Shown: positions 38,710-51,200 of the stretch, one piece after another
Numbering within the stretch: position 1 is the stretch's first letter
Layout of the letters: every line of letters begins with the position of its first letter
Origin: Eutypella sp. D-1
Lineage: Eukaryota > Ascomycota > Sordariomycetes > Xylariales > Diatrypaceae
DNA length: 64,000 nt
Assembly: GCA_023313575.1 (NCBI GenBank)
Contig: JAJTTP010000010.1
Location: 248,001 to 312,000, forward strand
Reading direction: 5' to 3'
The notes under the pieces: generated by a model
Seen by the model: only the letters and a program-made list of their open reading frames with translations
Databases searched by the model: none
Told to the model about the DNA's origin: nothing
Made by a program: the position numbers and the translations under genes

Positions 38710-40917
38710 TTAGCTTTCTTTCTCTCCTAACTCGTGATATAATCCTACGTTGCTATGACTGCTACTAACACGACTTAGAGAGGTGTTAGTGTGATTAATC
38801 AATCTAAGTCGAGTCCACTGATCAGGGACCAATTTATCAAAGGTCAAATGCCCAGTTTCAACGACTAGCCTACTAAACGTTTTTAGATAGACAAAACCCA
38901 CAGAGTTCATCCCCAGCTAAGGTGCAGCTCTTTAGTTTTACTAGAAAGGGGAGAGTTTGCATGTCTGAGACGGCGCAAAAACCCAAACATAGAATAGCCA
39001 TGCTCATGATCGAAAAAGGCATTCTAGGCGTTGGCCATTTGGACTCACCTGCAGATGGACGAGCTAGCAATCCAGATGACCTGTATATGGTATATCGTCG
39101 TATTTTACACCGATTAATGGGTGTCGTGCTCTACTGCCATCACGACGGATGAGTGTAGGAGCACTAGGGTTATTCCGGGAAGAGAGCGACCGAGGATAGT
39201 GAAATCGTCGGCGCGAATAGGTTCAATGCATTTCGTTTTCCAGCCGCGGGCACAAGAACTGCAGCTTAATCATGCCCTCACGCGGCGTAGATTGACAGAG
39301 ACGATGTCACCTTTCCATCGTGACAGGATGTATTGAGACGCTCTATCCGAAACCATTTAGTGGACGCACTATCCAGCAAGTTTCTTAGCCCCGAAGCTTT
39401 CGCGTGGGACTACTCATGCCATAGTGTATCGGTGTGAAGTAGCGAGGACCCCTATACAATTAAAGGGTGATAGATGTTTACCAGTGACCCTCCAGTATAG
39501 ATTGGTACCACATCTCGGATATTTTCGTCTTTTAGGCATGACAGAAACGCCGATTGTTGGTAGACCGAGCACCGCATGAAATGATAGGGAAATCATTTTC
39601 ATTATACGTGACAGGTGGGGACACTGCTAATCGCAGAATATCGACTGACCATTGTGGAGTACAGTTACATTGAGAGTAGTAATGGGAAATGGTTCATGTA
39701 TAACAGGAGGGATTATAGTTATGACGCACACATCAAGCATGGGGATTGCTCTGAATCGTGGAATTATACAAGGAATAGACATCTCCTCCATGTTCTTCAT
39801 GAAAGACTTCCCCGATTTAGAGGTAGCTCAAGGCCAGCCTCGAGCACTTATAGCTACTTAGCCTCCTCATGGCTACCCTACATATCTTCTCCGCATTCTG
39901 CACATCCTGGTGCTTAAAACTACTTGGCTTACCTTAGCCTATCTATCGTAGGGTTGTGGAGCAGTTTGGAGCCGGGATATAGGAAGCACTAGCACTAGAC
40001 AGTCAAGACAATCGAAAGAACTCCAACGACAGGACCGGGGTCCCCGCGAAGATTTGAATACCTCAAGTGGTAGGGCTGTCCGTCCGATTGCCTCATCGAG
40101 GAGGTAAGCCCGATCACACGTCCGAAAAGCGCCGGGGCGGCGGTTCCCCCCTTCTGTCACATCGTGCTTGTTGACTCAGATAGGATGCCAGGGAGAGGCT
40201 TTCCGCCCGCGGAGTTAGAGATACACAGTATATACCTCCTTTTTGAGCCGGTTGTGCACCGGAATGCTCTTCATGGAAATAAAGAGAAAAGAAATGAGAT
40301 TGGCGTAAGCCCCTGCGTTTCTGTACTGTTCATTGAGAACTAAGCATCTTTTTTCAGGTGGGTTCGGTAGGTATTCGTTGGTAGTAGGGGGAAAACATCC
40401 ATTTATATGTACCCATGACCTTCCAGGTAAGCTACGTGGCTGTATTAGTTATAGAGCCGATAGGTGTAGGGCAATCATATCCAGGATTCGGCACATGAGT
40501 CTACGTCACATGTAAGGAGATGATGGTGATAATGGGCGTGGGTCAACTTGTTCCTGGCTGGACATGTATATACCTGCGCATACATACATGTGTGTCGTGC
40601 ATGTCGTGCATGAGATGGTAATGGGGATCGTCGTTGGGGACGGGCTTATAGTTCGCTACTTAAGCCGTGAGCTAGGCAGGGGGCGGTTCCTATAGCTTCA
40701 GAGAGGAAATGGCTTTACCAGATTAGACAGTTGACGTACCGCGGCATGTTCGTTTTCGTATCTATATATCATGGGCCATCTCAAGCGTGTGTCCCGATAC
40801 GAGCTACGGTCTACTACTCCCTACTTCCTAAGCTCTTCTCCGAAGTAGACACAGTCAGCGAAGAGCCCTTTCTGGTTCAGAGGTTCCTCTCCTTCTGTCT
40901 CAGGAAACACGAAAGCA
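38710..40917. other. Intergenic region, no recognisable gene
   Basis: About 2.2 kb between the P450 fragment and the FAD-oxidase. Frames are short and overlap in several phases without motifs. The last about 400 bp before the oxidase ATG is the probable promoter, with a C/T-rich stretch just upstream of 40918. Confidence 0.5.
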
Positions 40918-42725
40918 ATGTCTGCTCTTCGCGCGATCCCGTTCATCGCCTGCGGCGTGGGCCTCCTGTCTGGCGCTTTGGCCTTCCCGTACAACACGTT
41001 CGACGGGGAGGGATTCCCCGCATGCCGGGATGTGGCGGCCGTACATAATGCGACGAGCGTAGAGGAGATGGCATCGCTTGTGCGGGAGGCGGCCGATAAG
41101 GGGACGCCAGTGCGCGCCTCAGGCAAGGGACATATGTGGTACGATACAATGTGCTCGGACGACCCAGAGACCATCATCATCCGCACCGAGGAGGTGAACG
41201 GGATTTCTGACTTCAAACTCGAGGAAGGCGCCGAGTCTGGCTCCGTGGTCATCGAGGCCGGAGTCACTTTCCTCCAGTTTGCAGAATGGCTGCACGCCCG
41301 CAATGCCTCTATGGGCTACACGCTCGTCAACTGGAACATCACTATGGCTGGCGCCGTTGCCATGGGTGGCCACCGCTCCTCCATTCGCGAGCACGCTGCT
41401 GTTGCGGCCGGTGTCCTCTCTATGGACATCATCGACGGAAACGGCGATATCGTGACGGTGGAGCGTGACGATGAGAACGACGACTGGCTAGCCGCCTCTA
41501 CTTCCCTGGGCTTGCTCGGTATCATTGCCAGGATGAAGTTCAAGATCTATCCTGACTTCAAGGTTTACGCGAAGCAAAAGACGTGGGTTTCCTCCGAAGT
41601 TAGCCAAATTCGAGGAATCATGATATAGCTGACGGCGACATTAGCTTGGACGAGGAAGAAGTCCTGGACGGGGATATTTACGGCATGATCGCGCCGTATG
41701 GCACTGCAAACTTCTGGGTACAGTTTTCCCTGTGACAAGAAAAAGTACTTGATGCTAACTAGTAGTACAGTGGTGGCCGTACAAGAAGAAGTTCCACTGG
41801 CGCTACTACGACATCGTAGATACAGCGGTCAGCAGTCAGGAGGGCTTCCAGAACACCTTCTCGGTAACGGAGCTCGAAGCCAACACAGCTAAGACTGTAC
41901 TAGACAGCGGGAAGTATCTAGCTACGTCAAACATGCTATTCGAAGAAATTGTCTTCGGGCAGTGGGAGGAACCCAACTTCCGCGACAAGAATACCAACGA
42001 GCCGATCAAGGAGTGGCCCGTCTATGGGTGGAATTATGACGTACTTATCGGCGGCCTATATTCTGACCAGAAGCCGGAGTGGGAGTACGGTCTGCACGGC
42101 TATACATGTGAGCATTCCAATCTGTGTTGATGTCCAAAACTCGATTCACGAGGATTGCTGATCCATGTTGTCACAGTGGAGCTCGCGTTCCCTATTACCA
42201 TGGCCAACGACATGTTGAAACGGGTGAGGGAACTATTCGACGCGGAGAAGAAAAAGGCGATTATCATGACGAGCACGTACCGCAGCGGCATCAACATCAA
42301 GTTTGGCAAAGCCTACTTCGACCTCCTAGGCCAAACGACGTATAACACTTCTGATGGAGCCGACTGGACCAAGGGTACCATCATGTTCGACTTTCCGACC
42401 TATCATCCGTCCATTGGTGACGGGCTACGTTTTAACGAGCCTTTCTGTAAGTTCGTTGTTTTTCTTTGGGGGGGAGGGGGGGCGGGGGCAAACAATAGGG
42501 CGTGCTATCTAACACAGCCTAACAGATCACAACCTGGCAAAGAGCCTGATTGACGAGTTTCCGTGCCGCCCACACTGGACGAAGAACTCGCGGGAAGTAT
42601 TCGGCAATGCGACGAAGAACATCGATCCGGATCACCTATCCCGATTCAAAGCTGTTCGTGAGAAGTTCGACTCCAAGGGTATCTATAGGAATGTTATCGG
42701 CGACCTTTTGGGTTTATACGATTAG
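40918..42725 (+). CDS. Secreted FAD-linked oxidase (PCMH type)
   Basis: Five exons: 40918-41582, 41645-41717, 41771-42107, 42177-42446 and 42526-42725, in frame for 514 residues. A signal peptide of about 22 residues (cleavage near GALA-FPYN) sends it to the secretory pathway. The FAD-binding PCMH domain follows at about 40-215: ASGKGHMWYDT places His72 where this family attaches FAD covalently, then NWNITMAGAVAMGGHRSS and GLLGIIARMKF. The C-terminal half (LDGDIYG, WWPYKK, ELAFPIT, FDFPTYHP) matches sugar-lactone / gulonolactone-oxidase-like flavoproteins, often found in biosynthetic loci as oxidases of lactones or phenolics. Several N-x-S/T sites (N44, for example) fit secretion. The first intron uses a GTGGGT donor and a CATTAG acceptor; a longer reading of exon 1 would hit a stop soon after. 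It is intact, unlike the SDR and P450 upstream. The substrate is unknown. Confidence 0.88.
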
Positions 42726-43761
42726 AGATTTTGCTATCTGTGTTGGGTTTTATGAGATATGGCGACAATGAAATATGATGTCGAAAGCAATCGAGACGGT
42801 TAGGTGAAGGAGCTCTTTGGAAGGGTTCCAATTCGTGGACTGCATATTGTACTGGGGACATATAATGACTACCTAACTTGCTTACATGCCTACCCTTGAT
42901 AAGTACATAGTTAAGTACGAAGTACGGATGTGCTTATTGGCAGGATCCCAATAATACCAAGTGGTCACTGTATGATAGTAAACACTTAATATTCGTAGGG
43001 ATCGTCTGCTTGGTTGTTGTAAAAGGGAAAGAATCTATCTGCTGTGCGATCTATTCTATCTATTGATATGCCCAAATGGGTGCGATAACCTTAGCGCTAC
43101 CGCAAGCGGTAAAGCGCAATAACCACCCATTCTGGGGAACCACACGGAGTAAATCGGGCTGCCTGAGTGTCAGTTGTCACCAGTCGATATACCCACAAAT
43201 ATTATTCAGCTTCAGCTTAGGTAGTAATCCTAGAAGTGAATCTTGAAGGTTACCGTTAAAAATTTCCATCATTGAATGGTTGGATGCCTACTTCGTGCCT
43301 CCTACCTGTGTAGCTACATACAAATAAATAAATCCACGGTCTAAATAGGTAGATTTCCGAAGGCTAACAATAGGCAAAGCGAACACAACTACTCCCTGAA
43401 TACTGCTATTCCCTCCCTTCGATGTTGCTACCTACCCTAGGTACGTACAAGATTAAATTATTTTTTTTTTTTTTTTTTCAAAAGAATGATCTCGGGTATA
43501 TACCTTACAAGTAGGTATACATAGCATGACCATAGTGAAATATTGCTACGAAGATTAAGCATAACATCATGGTGAACTACCTGTATGAAACCCCAGGACT
43601 AGCCATCACCAATCATTAAGTACATACATATAGCTCGTCCACCCACTATCATGCTTTGTTTTCAAACATATCAGAGCAACTCCCTCTCAAATATACCCCC
43701 CCGCATTTTCGTAATTGGACATCTGCTGGGCATCTACTACCAAGTACCTTACTGGAAGTAG
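42726..43761. other. Intergenic region with 18-T homopolymer
   Basis: Separates the FAD-oxidase from the F-box gene. It is AT-rich with a run of 18 T at 43461-43478, a TACCTACCCTAGGTAC palindrome-like element just before it and many ACCTAC words. No open frame of interest. Confidence 0.6.
43461..43478. repeat. Poly-T homopolymer (18 T)
   Basis: Run of 18 consecutive T residues in the upstream region of the F-box gene, resembling the poly(dA:dT) tracts that exclude nucleosomes in fungal promoters. It also would fit an old poly-A tail of a retroposed sequence on the minus strand, but no element was recognised beside it. Confidence 0.85.
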
Positions 43762-43839
43762 ATGCTTAAGATTACATATGTGAATTATCATTCATTTCTC
43801 AATTATTTTGATTTCGTCAAAACTGGCAGGGTCTTGATA

Positions 43840-45282
43840 ATGGTAGAGCACGCGATACTCGAGGCTACGGAGGACCTAAGCATTCAACTGGAACGTTTAG
43901 GCAGAGGCAACGATACTTTAGGCACTGCCAGTTCGCTCCTGAGCCAGCCGTCATCATTCTGCAACTGGAGCAATCATCTCGTCATGTCTCATTCCAACAG
44001 CCAGCCGACACAACGGGATCCACCCATTTTGCGGCTACCTCCGGAACTTGTCCTCATGCTCTCGGACTTTCTACCGGCCCACGATTCCATCTGCCTTGCT
44101 CTCACCTGCCGTGATATGTACGGCAAGGTCGACGACAAACACTGGAGAAACATTCAACCGCTTCTGATTGATGATAAGAAATGCGGGAAGCAATACAAAG
44201 TCGCTTCCGCGGATCATGATCAAACGCGTTGGTCTGTCCTAATAAAGCTGCAGCCGCAGTTGCCCGACCTCGAGCTTTGTCATTATTGCCGTATCTTTCA
44301 TCCGCGCCCCTCACATGATTCGGGGTCTCTGTTGCGACCCGCCAGCATCGAGTCTTCCGGCCTCGAATGCGACGCGAAGGAGTTCACTATGGGTAGGTGG
44401 TCCTCATGGGGTTTCGCCTTTGGGGATCTTGCCGCCGTCATGAGTCACCACTTCAATGATGGGTCTTGTGGCCTTCCCCTCTCTAACCTCTACTACACCA
44501 CCGACTGGGAGTATGGCCACTTCTACAGAAGGCTGTACAACGCGTGCAGGAAGCCCGGAGAGGGGTTCTTGAACTATATCAAATTCGATGCAGACGCATT
44601 CATTGATAGTGAACACCTGCTTCTTCATCGCACCCAGCGGGTCTGGGTCCCTTTTCATGACCAGGGTACCGATGTTCTCATTCGCTATGGATTTGGGGAA
44701 ATTGCCAACGACGTGAGAATCTGTGCCCATTTCGGCATCACGTCGCCCAAGATGATCCTCAAGTTCGTTAGCCCCCTTGGAGACGTGCTGAGGATAACTG
44801 CCGCGGCCAATCACAACCACGGCGATGATACTCAACCCCAGGATGTGATCCAGAAACCCCTTCTACACAACTGTCACGAATGCCCGACCAGTTTCCAGTC
44901 AACGCTCCATGTCCATGATCACGGCGGCGGGAAGAGGAGCGTGGAGATCATACTAGACGTGTGGCAGAACATGGGTACTTGCCAGAATCCCGACAGCCCG
45001 GGCTGGGCCAGCTGTTGGGGCCCGCTCAATCCCCGCTTCCGCGGCAAAGACAGCCGTTGGGTGAAGGGCCAAAGCGAGGTCGAGCATGTCAACGAACGTC
45101 AGCGGGGACTCTTCCAGGTCCCGGCCGGCGCTAGCGCTACTTCTCATTCCTCTGCTCACCGGATCGCCACACAGTGGGCAGCGCTGGATGATTCAGCACC
45201 CATCATACCCACATGGCAACCACTAACACCGTCTCAGCTCAGTACAATGCTACGCAGCGTGGAAACGGCGATGATCCATTAA
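43840..45282 (+). CDS. F-box domain protein
   Basis: Single open frame with three candidate ATGs: 43762, 43840 and 43984, giving 506, 480 or 432 residues. I prefer 43840 because the extra residues of the first are aromatic and unlike the rest, though this is a judgement. The F-box sits near residues 62-105 (PPILRLPPELVLMLSDFLP, ALTCRDMY) and should bind Skp1 in an SCF ubiquitin ligase. A LCHYCRIFHP cysteine pair follows, common after the F-box in fungal family members, then a long region rich in Trp and aromatic residues without recognised repeats; the substrate-binding part is therefore undefined. No introns are needed. Fungi carry many such F-box genes of unknown target. It lies downstream of the FAD-oxidase but shows no sign of belonging to that locus. 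Confidence 0.8.
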   Translation: MVEHAILEATEDLSIQLERLGRGNDTLGTASSLLSQPSSFCNWSNHLVMSHSNSQPTQRDPPILRLPPELVLMLSDFLPAHDSICLALTCRDMYGKVDDKHWRNIQPLLIDDKKCGKQYKVASADHDQTRWSVLIKLQPQLPDLELCHYCRIFHPRPSHDSGSLLRPASIESSGLECDAKEFTMGRWSSWGFAFGDLAAVMSHHFNDGSCGLPLSNLYYTTDWEYGHFYRRLYNACRKPGEGFLNYIKFDADAFIDSEHLLLHRTQRVWVPFHDQGTDVLIRYGFGEIANDVRICAHFGITSPKMILKFVSPLGDVLRITAAANHNHGDDTQPQDVIQKPLLHNCHECPTSFQSTLHVHDHGGGKRSVEIILDVWQNMGTCQNPDSPGWASCWGPLNPRFRGKDSRWVKGQSEVEHVNERQRGLFQVPAGASATSHSSAHRIATQWAALDDSAPIIPTWQPLTPSQLSTMLRSVETAMIH

Positions 45283-48200
45283 GTTCCTCCAGTCCCGCTC
45301 CTTAGCCTAAAGGAACTCGGCTGGGCACGCTGATGCGAAGCATTTCGCATCCTTTATTCGTTCCGAATCACTTGCAAGTATGGGACAGCAGGAGGCTGGC
45401 TGTCGCTGGGCGTGTCGCTTGACTGGAGCTCTCTTCTAGCATAAGATAATCTCTTATATTGTTTGGCATGTGGTACAATGTCTGAGTTAAGTATTCTGAG
45501 AAGCAAAATGCGTCCATGAGCTGTAATCCTTACAAAGCCAGTAGGCGCGCCCAGGTATCATGGAAGGAGGGGCCTTCCCAGACTGATAGGCTAATGTATA
45601 ATGCGATTATCAGATAGTAACATGTCACATCACACCACGTGAACACCAATCCATCATGGTCTTTATTGCTTTCTGTGCTATCGCCTTGCTAGTATTCGAA
45701 GGGAGACAGGTGTGCAAGTGTCGTAGGCCCAAGCGAGTGGATATGGACCCGTCCGCAGTCTTCCGCGTCAGAATAGGGAAGCGAATTGGGAAAGGGACAG
45801 AACTATCTCAACATTCTAAGTAGATACTTTCATACGAACAAGCAGGCATCCTTCACCCATGTCGAGCCTCTGCGGCACTTTCGTGGGGATGAGGGAGAGC
45901 GTCGTTGTTCGATATCCCAAGGACTCGTAACCCAATATGTCCGTGTGCTTGTCTATCTACGGCTCGTGTATTCATAGAGATGCGCAGAAAGATCGCGGAG
46001 TGCACTTGTTTGGTTTCTCGGATTTCGTGTTAGACAATCTATCTGACTTCTTACTTCGATGGTAGTTCGAACAGGAAACATGTTTCTCGTGGGCGGAAGG
46101 GAACATGCTGAGGAACCCATGGTTAAGACCGGTTTTTTATCCGTCCGGATGACGATGCCGGGGAAGACACAGGCTCTACTAATAGCACGGCATGAAGCTC
46201 TTCTGCGATGAAATGGGAACCCAGAGAGAGTCAGCATACGCTTCTTTGGTATGTCCTACTGAAGCAATTTCTCTATACCTATCTCTCTAGGCCAAGATGA
46301 ATGATCACTTTTTCGGCCGGCTGAATTGTAGCTCAACTCCCATCATGTCAAATTTAATAAGGCCTCCACACATGAATATACATAGATAGTAGCGGACAGT
46401 CGGACGCTTTCGTCGCACAACATCGCCTGCTAATAGTTAATCTAATCTTATATCTTACGAGTAAAAACGATGCTCGCCATGGACGAGTAGGCCGCCAGTC
46501 TTCCCTTAGCTTCCGTCTACCTTACTTTCGAAGAAGGGGGGCTCAGCCCAGCCTTGTACGTATGTAAAAGGCTTCCAGATCGACGCCCCTAGGTTTCCCT
46601 GGAGGGACAACTTAAGACCTGGTGCAGAGTAGAGACTCATCTTGCCTTTGTTGTATATCGGTCGCAAGGCGCCGCGTTTCCCACACCCTAATTCGTACGT
46701 AATTCCTATATACCCCTTGCTGATCATACATCAGTGGACTCGCTGGCGGTGGTCAACATCGGTTAACTAAACGATTCCCTCTATTTGTGGTAACGACGCA
46801 ACAGAGGCAGAAATCTTGACGCTCGTGGCCTACTGCCCTGCTGGAGTACGCAGGTCAGAACCTCTCCAAAAAACTGAAGTCCCGGTACTGTGGCTGCCAG
46901 GACCAGTCTCTCTTAGCCTACTCCCAGCTCCATGGCGCCTTTCGACCTCCGCCACCAGTATAATGGCACATAGATGCTAGGATACATGTCTGTAGATTGA
47001 TATTCGAGGCCAGTGTATACGATATACCACTCTTCAGTTGAAAGTGCGAATCGACACGTGGAGCCCACTGAACGAAGACAAGCGGAAATTTATATGCGCT
47101 TGGGACGGATTGCCATCACGTCCGCACATCACGAAAGGTGGCCGGGTACCTGCATAGGTGCGGGATTTGCGGGTGGTGTTGCCATGTCGATGCCTTTCTA
47201 CGGCACGAAAAAGGGCGACAGCCTTCCCATATCGAGTCTATGATATCCATTTCTTTCCGCCTACGCTAGACTAGACACAGACACATACTAGGAGCATGGT
47301 TGTTAAAAGCTCTACATGTCACAATCGCATCCCGTTATCGTCGCACGAGTAGAACGGGCTGCTACGTTTGCTCATTACGTTGCGTCATGAACGCCAAGGT
47401 GATAGGCACCATCTTCTTTTCTTTTTCTTTTTCAACTTTCTTTTAATGGCACAACACAACTCCGCTGTGGTATGGACGCCGGACCCAATTTCAATAAGTA
47501 TGTGTGTCTGCAGTAGATGAGCGCCGTCTAGCTCACCCTCTCAAGGCGGGGACATGTTGTGCTTGCCTGTTTGTGGTTTGATGGTGGGACATGCGACTTC
47601 CGTGATTCACATGAAGGCGGGTGTCCGGACGGTGAGAAAGTGCGTGACAGTCACGCGGCAGGTATCAAATGGCATTTCGCGCGAGAATTAATAGCTTGCC
47701 CATATAGCTTAGAATCTACATAAGGCTGAGCGAGGCGGCGGCTGGCCTGGGCCTCTCAGCCCTGGTGACCTTTGTTTCTCGCCTTGTTGGCTGCCTTCAG
47801 GGGTCGAGATGACTAGAGATCGGCTGTGGCATCTTACAAGGGCAAATTGAGATGCTAGGCTCAGTTGATCTGCGGGGCTCCTCCCAACATCAATATCACT
47901 TCTACTCAATTTTCGAGGCCATTCTATATCACGATCTTGGGAATCTTCATCGCAAGTCAAACCTCTTGAGTACTCTGAGCTGCTGCTGGGGAGATGACGT
48001 ACTTGGACTGCCGAACAGCACATCGTGATGCCTGTCTACCTACCAACTGGGTACTGGGTGCTGTTCAGCTCGCTCGACGAGTCTACTCAACCGGCTGGTG
48101 TCCTTAGAATTTGACCCGTATGCGGTGGTATTATCGTGGGATGTGATCAAAAGGTTAGGCAGGCGGTGTGTGGTCTTGGTTTCAGTTAACTTCGGCATGG

Positions 48201-51200
48201 GGGCCTGAGTGGAGCCCATTAGAAGTGCCAGGGATTTCCCTTGGCGCTGGGGTAAGCGCCCTAGGCCAAAGTCGCCTGGGTAATTTGCGCTAAGGGGGGA
48301 AATTTGACGGTGTCATTCTTCACGAACATCGTAATAAATCGCGGAAGTGAGACCAAGAGAGAGGATAATAGAGACTAAAAGAAGTAAAAGAAGAATTAAC
48401 GAGTACAAATTAGGAACTAAATGTAAAATATATAAATAGGGATAGGATTTATTCTCAATTTCATCTTGGAAGTCCCTTGGAAATCCCTTTGAACTTTGTT
48501 ATACGAAGCGCATAAGAACGCGATGAATCTATCAATGCAGAACTACCTAGCCTTCTCTTCAACTTTAAGTTTCTCGCTGTAAACTTTACCCCGAGGGTCG
48601 TCACCATAGTACGTAAAAATGACAGATTGAGCCTGCAGGGCTCCCCGTCCGTTATCGCGACTCAGTGTCTTTTCGCGCTTCTTTTCGGGTAATTTGATGG
48701 GGCCCATCTAAGCTCGTATTCCCCAGATTTCATCACCTTGAGCGCACGTTTTTTCTTCTTTTAAAGCTACATAGATGAGCTAGCATCTACGATCTTCTGC
48801 ACCACCTAGACGCCTTACAGGTTAAGGCGACAAAGGCGTCATTGTCCGTTGACAACTCAACTTCTGCGCTCGAGGTCAACCGAAGACAAAATAAGTACAG
48901 GAAGAAAAGAAAGAGTAAAAAAGGGAGTAAAGGGGGGAGACGCAGAAAGTTGACGATGTCTTCACTAACAGACATTGAGACTATTAACTGTAGGTATGCA
49001 AATATCCTTGGCAAGTTTCCCCTGCCAGATAACTTGTGGTAATATCCAATATCCAAGGGGGTACTTGTAAGCTTCCAAACGCCTTCTGCCAACGCCTCCT
49101 AACGCCCCTTTGAACTAAGAACCTAGCCGGCGATCTAGAGGCGGCTAATCATAAGCGGCACCCATGGCCGAATTATTACATACATTAGTTGGCCATTTCA
49201 CTGGGTGTACTCGTGGCTTCTCTGAACCAAGCCATCGCCGCATCGTGTCAACCTACTGCAACCTAGGGAATTCCTTAAAGCAATGTATGGGTGAGAGGGA
49301 GAGTAGAATAAGAAAAGGTCCGTCCGTAGGCCAAATCTTGGTTTTCCCCCCGTTCTATACCAGGTATACTATGTACATGCTGGCCTGGACGCCTTGAGGA
49401 CGCCTGGGTATGTGTCATAATGTACCAATGCATTAGGTACCGAGGTATATCTACCTCTATGTAAGATGTACCTAATAGACATGTAATTAACTGGCTCTTT
49501 AAGTAGCACAGATACGCACCTGCGGACCGCTGACAGCCTGATAGCCAGTTAGCCGGCCTGCCAGCCCCACTTGATACCCACCTTACTCGGAACATAGGTA
49601 CCTACCTAGGTACAAATACCAAGTAAGTCCAGACAGACAGGTGCACCAGCTGCCCAATCTGCCAATGAACGCCCTTCCCCTTTTGGACCTACAATCCGTT
49701 TTAGGGGTTATAATCCCACATGTTCCCCCGCCATTATCTGCAGGTTGACTAGACGCCCCTCTTCCTACCCTGTGCTATAGAGCATGCATTTAATGCCAGG
49801 TCACCTGGGCAAAGCCAGATTGCCTTCTCCGTTTATTTTTTGCTCAACATCTCTCGACAAGGAATTAGTATTGGTCTGTTCACCACAATCTCAGGGGAGG
49901 CGAGAAGGGGAGGGGGTGGGTTGCGCGCCTCGATCACCGCTTACCTCCATTTATCTGTTTGCACGCTGTTTTATAAAGTTCGGATGGCAGCCGATATCTA
50001 GTAGCACAAATCGGACTGGTTAAAGTTTAGTCGTGCCGCCGTATAGGATTATCCCGACTCTACTAGGTACCGGTATGTGTTTATAGTGTAAGTGCCTGCT
50101 TGGGATAGATTCTGAACTAGTTCAGTCCGACTTCAGTAGCGGAGGTTGCCATAGCCTTGATCCATATGTGTAGGTACTTGCTATATCTGCACTCGCGCAT
50201 GTTTTCCCATAGTGTTAAGAAATATATCGCTAGACACCTTTATTGTAGACATGCACCGGGAATGTTTCCAGCTATCCGTAGGTATTCAAGTTTTCGCCTT
50301 CGATAAGGTAAGTTTCGGTACGGATCTTTGGTCTACCTACATGTTTAAGCAGGTACGGAGTTGGCATTTATAAGGTAGCCCGTATATACGCAGCATACTT
50401 AGGTATACCGGAGGAGGGTAATAATAAAAGTGTCAATATTGTGTAGATATTTCATCAGCTAGCCAACTTAACTGGCTACCTACTACATCTAGGTAGATAG
50501 GTGCCTAGTCTAAATTTCTATGCAGCCAAGGGGAACACCAACACAAACCTTGGAACCCCCTTTTCGTTTCCATTGTCCTTTCACCTCGGCATACAGAAGT
50601 ACATAATGTGTATTATTCCCCTTTGTCCTCAGGGTACTACACGTACCCCTCACAGACTTACTCGGCATTTCCTCTTCCTGAACTCTATCCGATATTCCTA
50701 TTCCTAGACCGTAACGATCCACAGTTTATTCGGTACCTTAGCCGCCTTGCCCGTCTCCTATGGTATAATGCTTTTATATATCCGATCCGTCTACGTAATT
50801 CTCTAAGGTGAGAAAAAAAAACTTTACTGATCTACCAATTCATCTGGTGTATGTATGTATGATCTACCTCTCTTCTTCTCTAGCTACATTATAGATAGTA
50901 TTGCTCTCGAACTACCATATTGCATACCACCTCCCAAAACAGAAAGGTTGACTTTCTATATCTCAAATGAATCCTTTCATTACAGAAAATTACAGGTTAT
51001 TCCCAGCCCATATCATAACGTACCGTGTGCACCGTGCATTCACAAGGACCCCCGGTAACCCAGCTAGCTAGTGCTACTTAGTCAGTCTAACAAGTCCAAC
51101 TACCAAGTAGAGACAACCTTTACTTAGTAGAAAAAAAGCACCTGGTCAGAAAACTTACGCTACTTAGGTACTCCAGTTGTCTAGCTAAGGGTTTCCAGGT

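Noticed and set aside
47709..47984. Serine-rich minus-strand frame
   Set aside because: Coding-like composition over less than 100 codons, but no motif, start context or splice partner.
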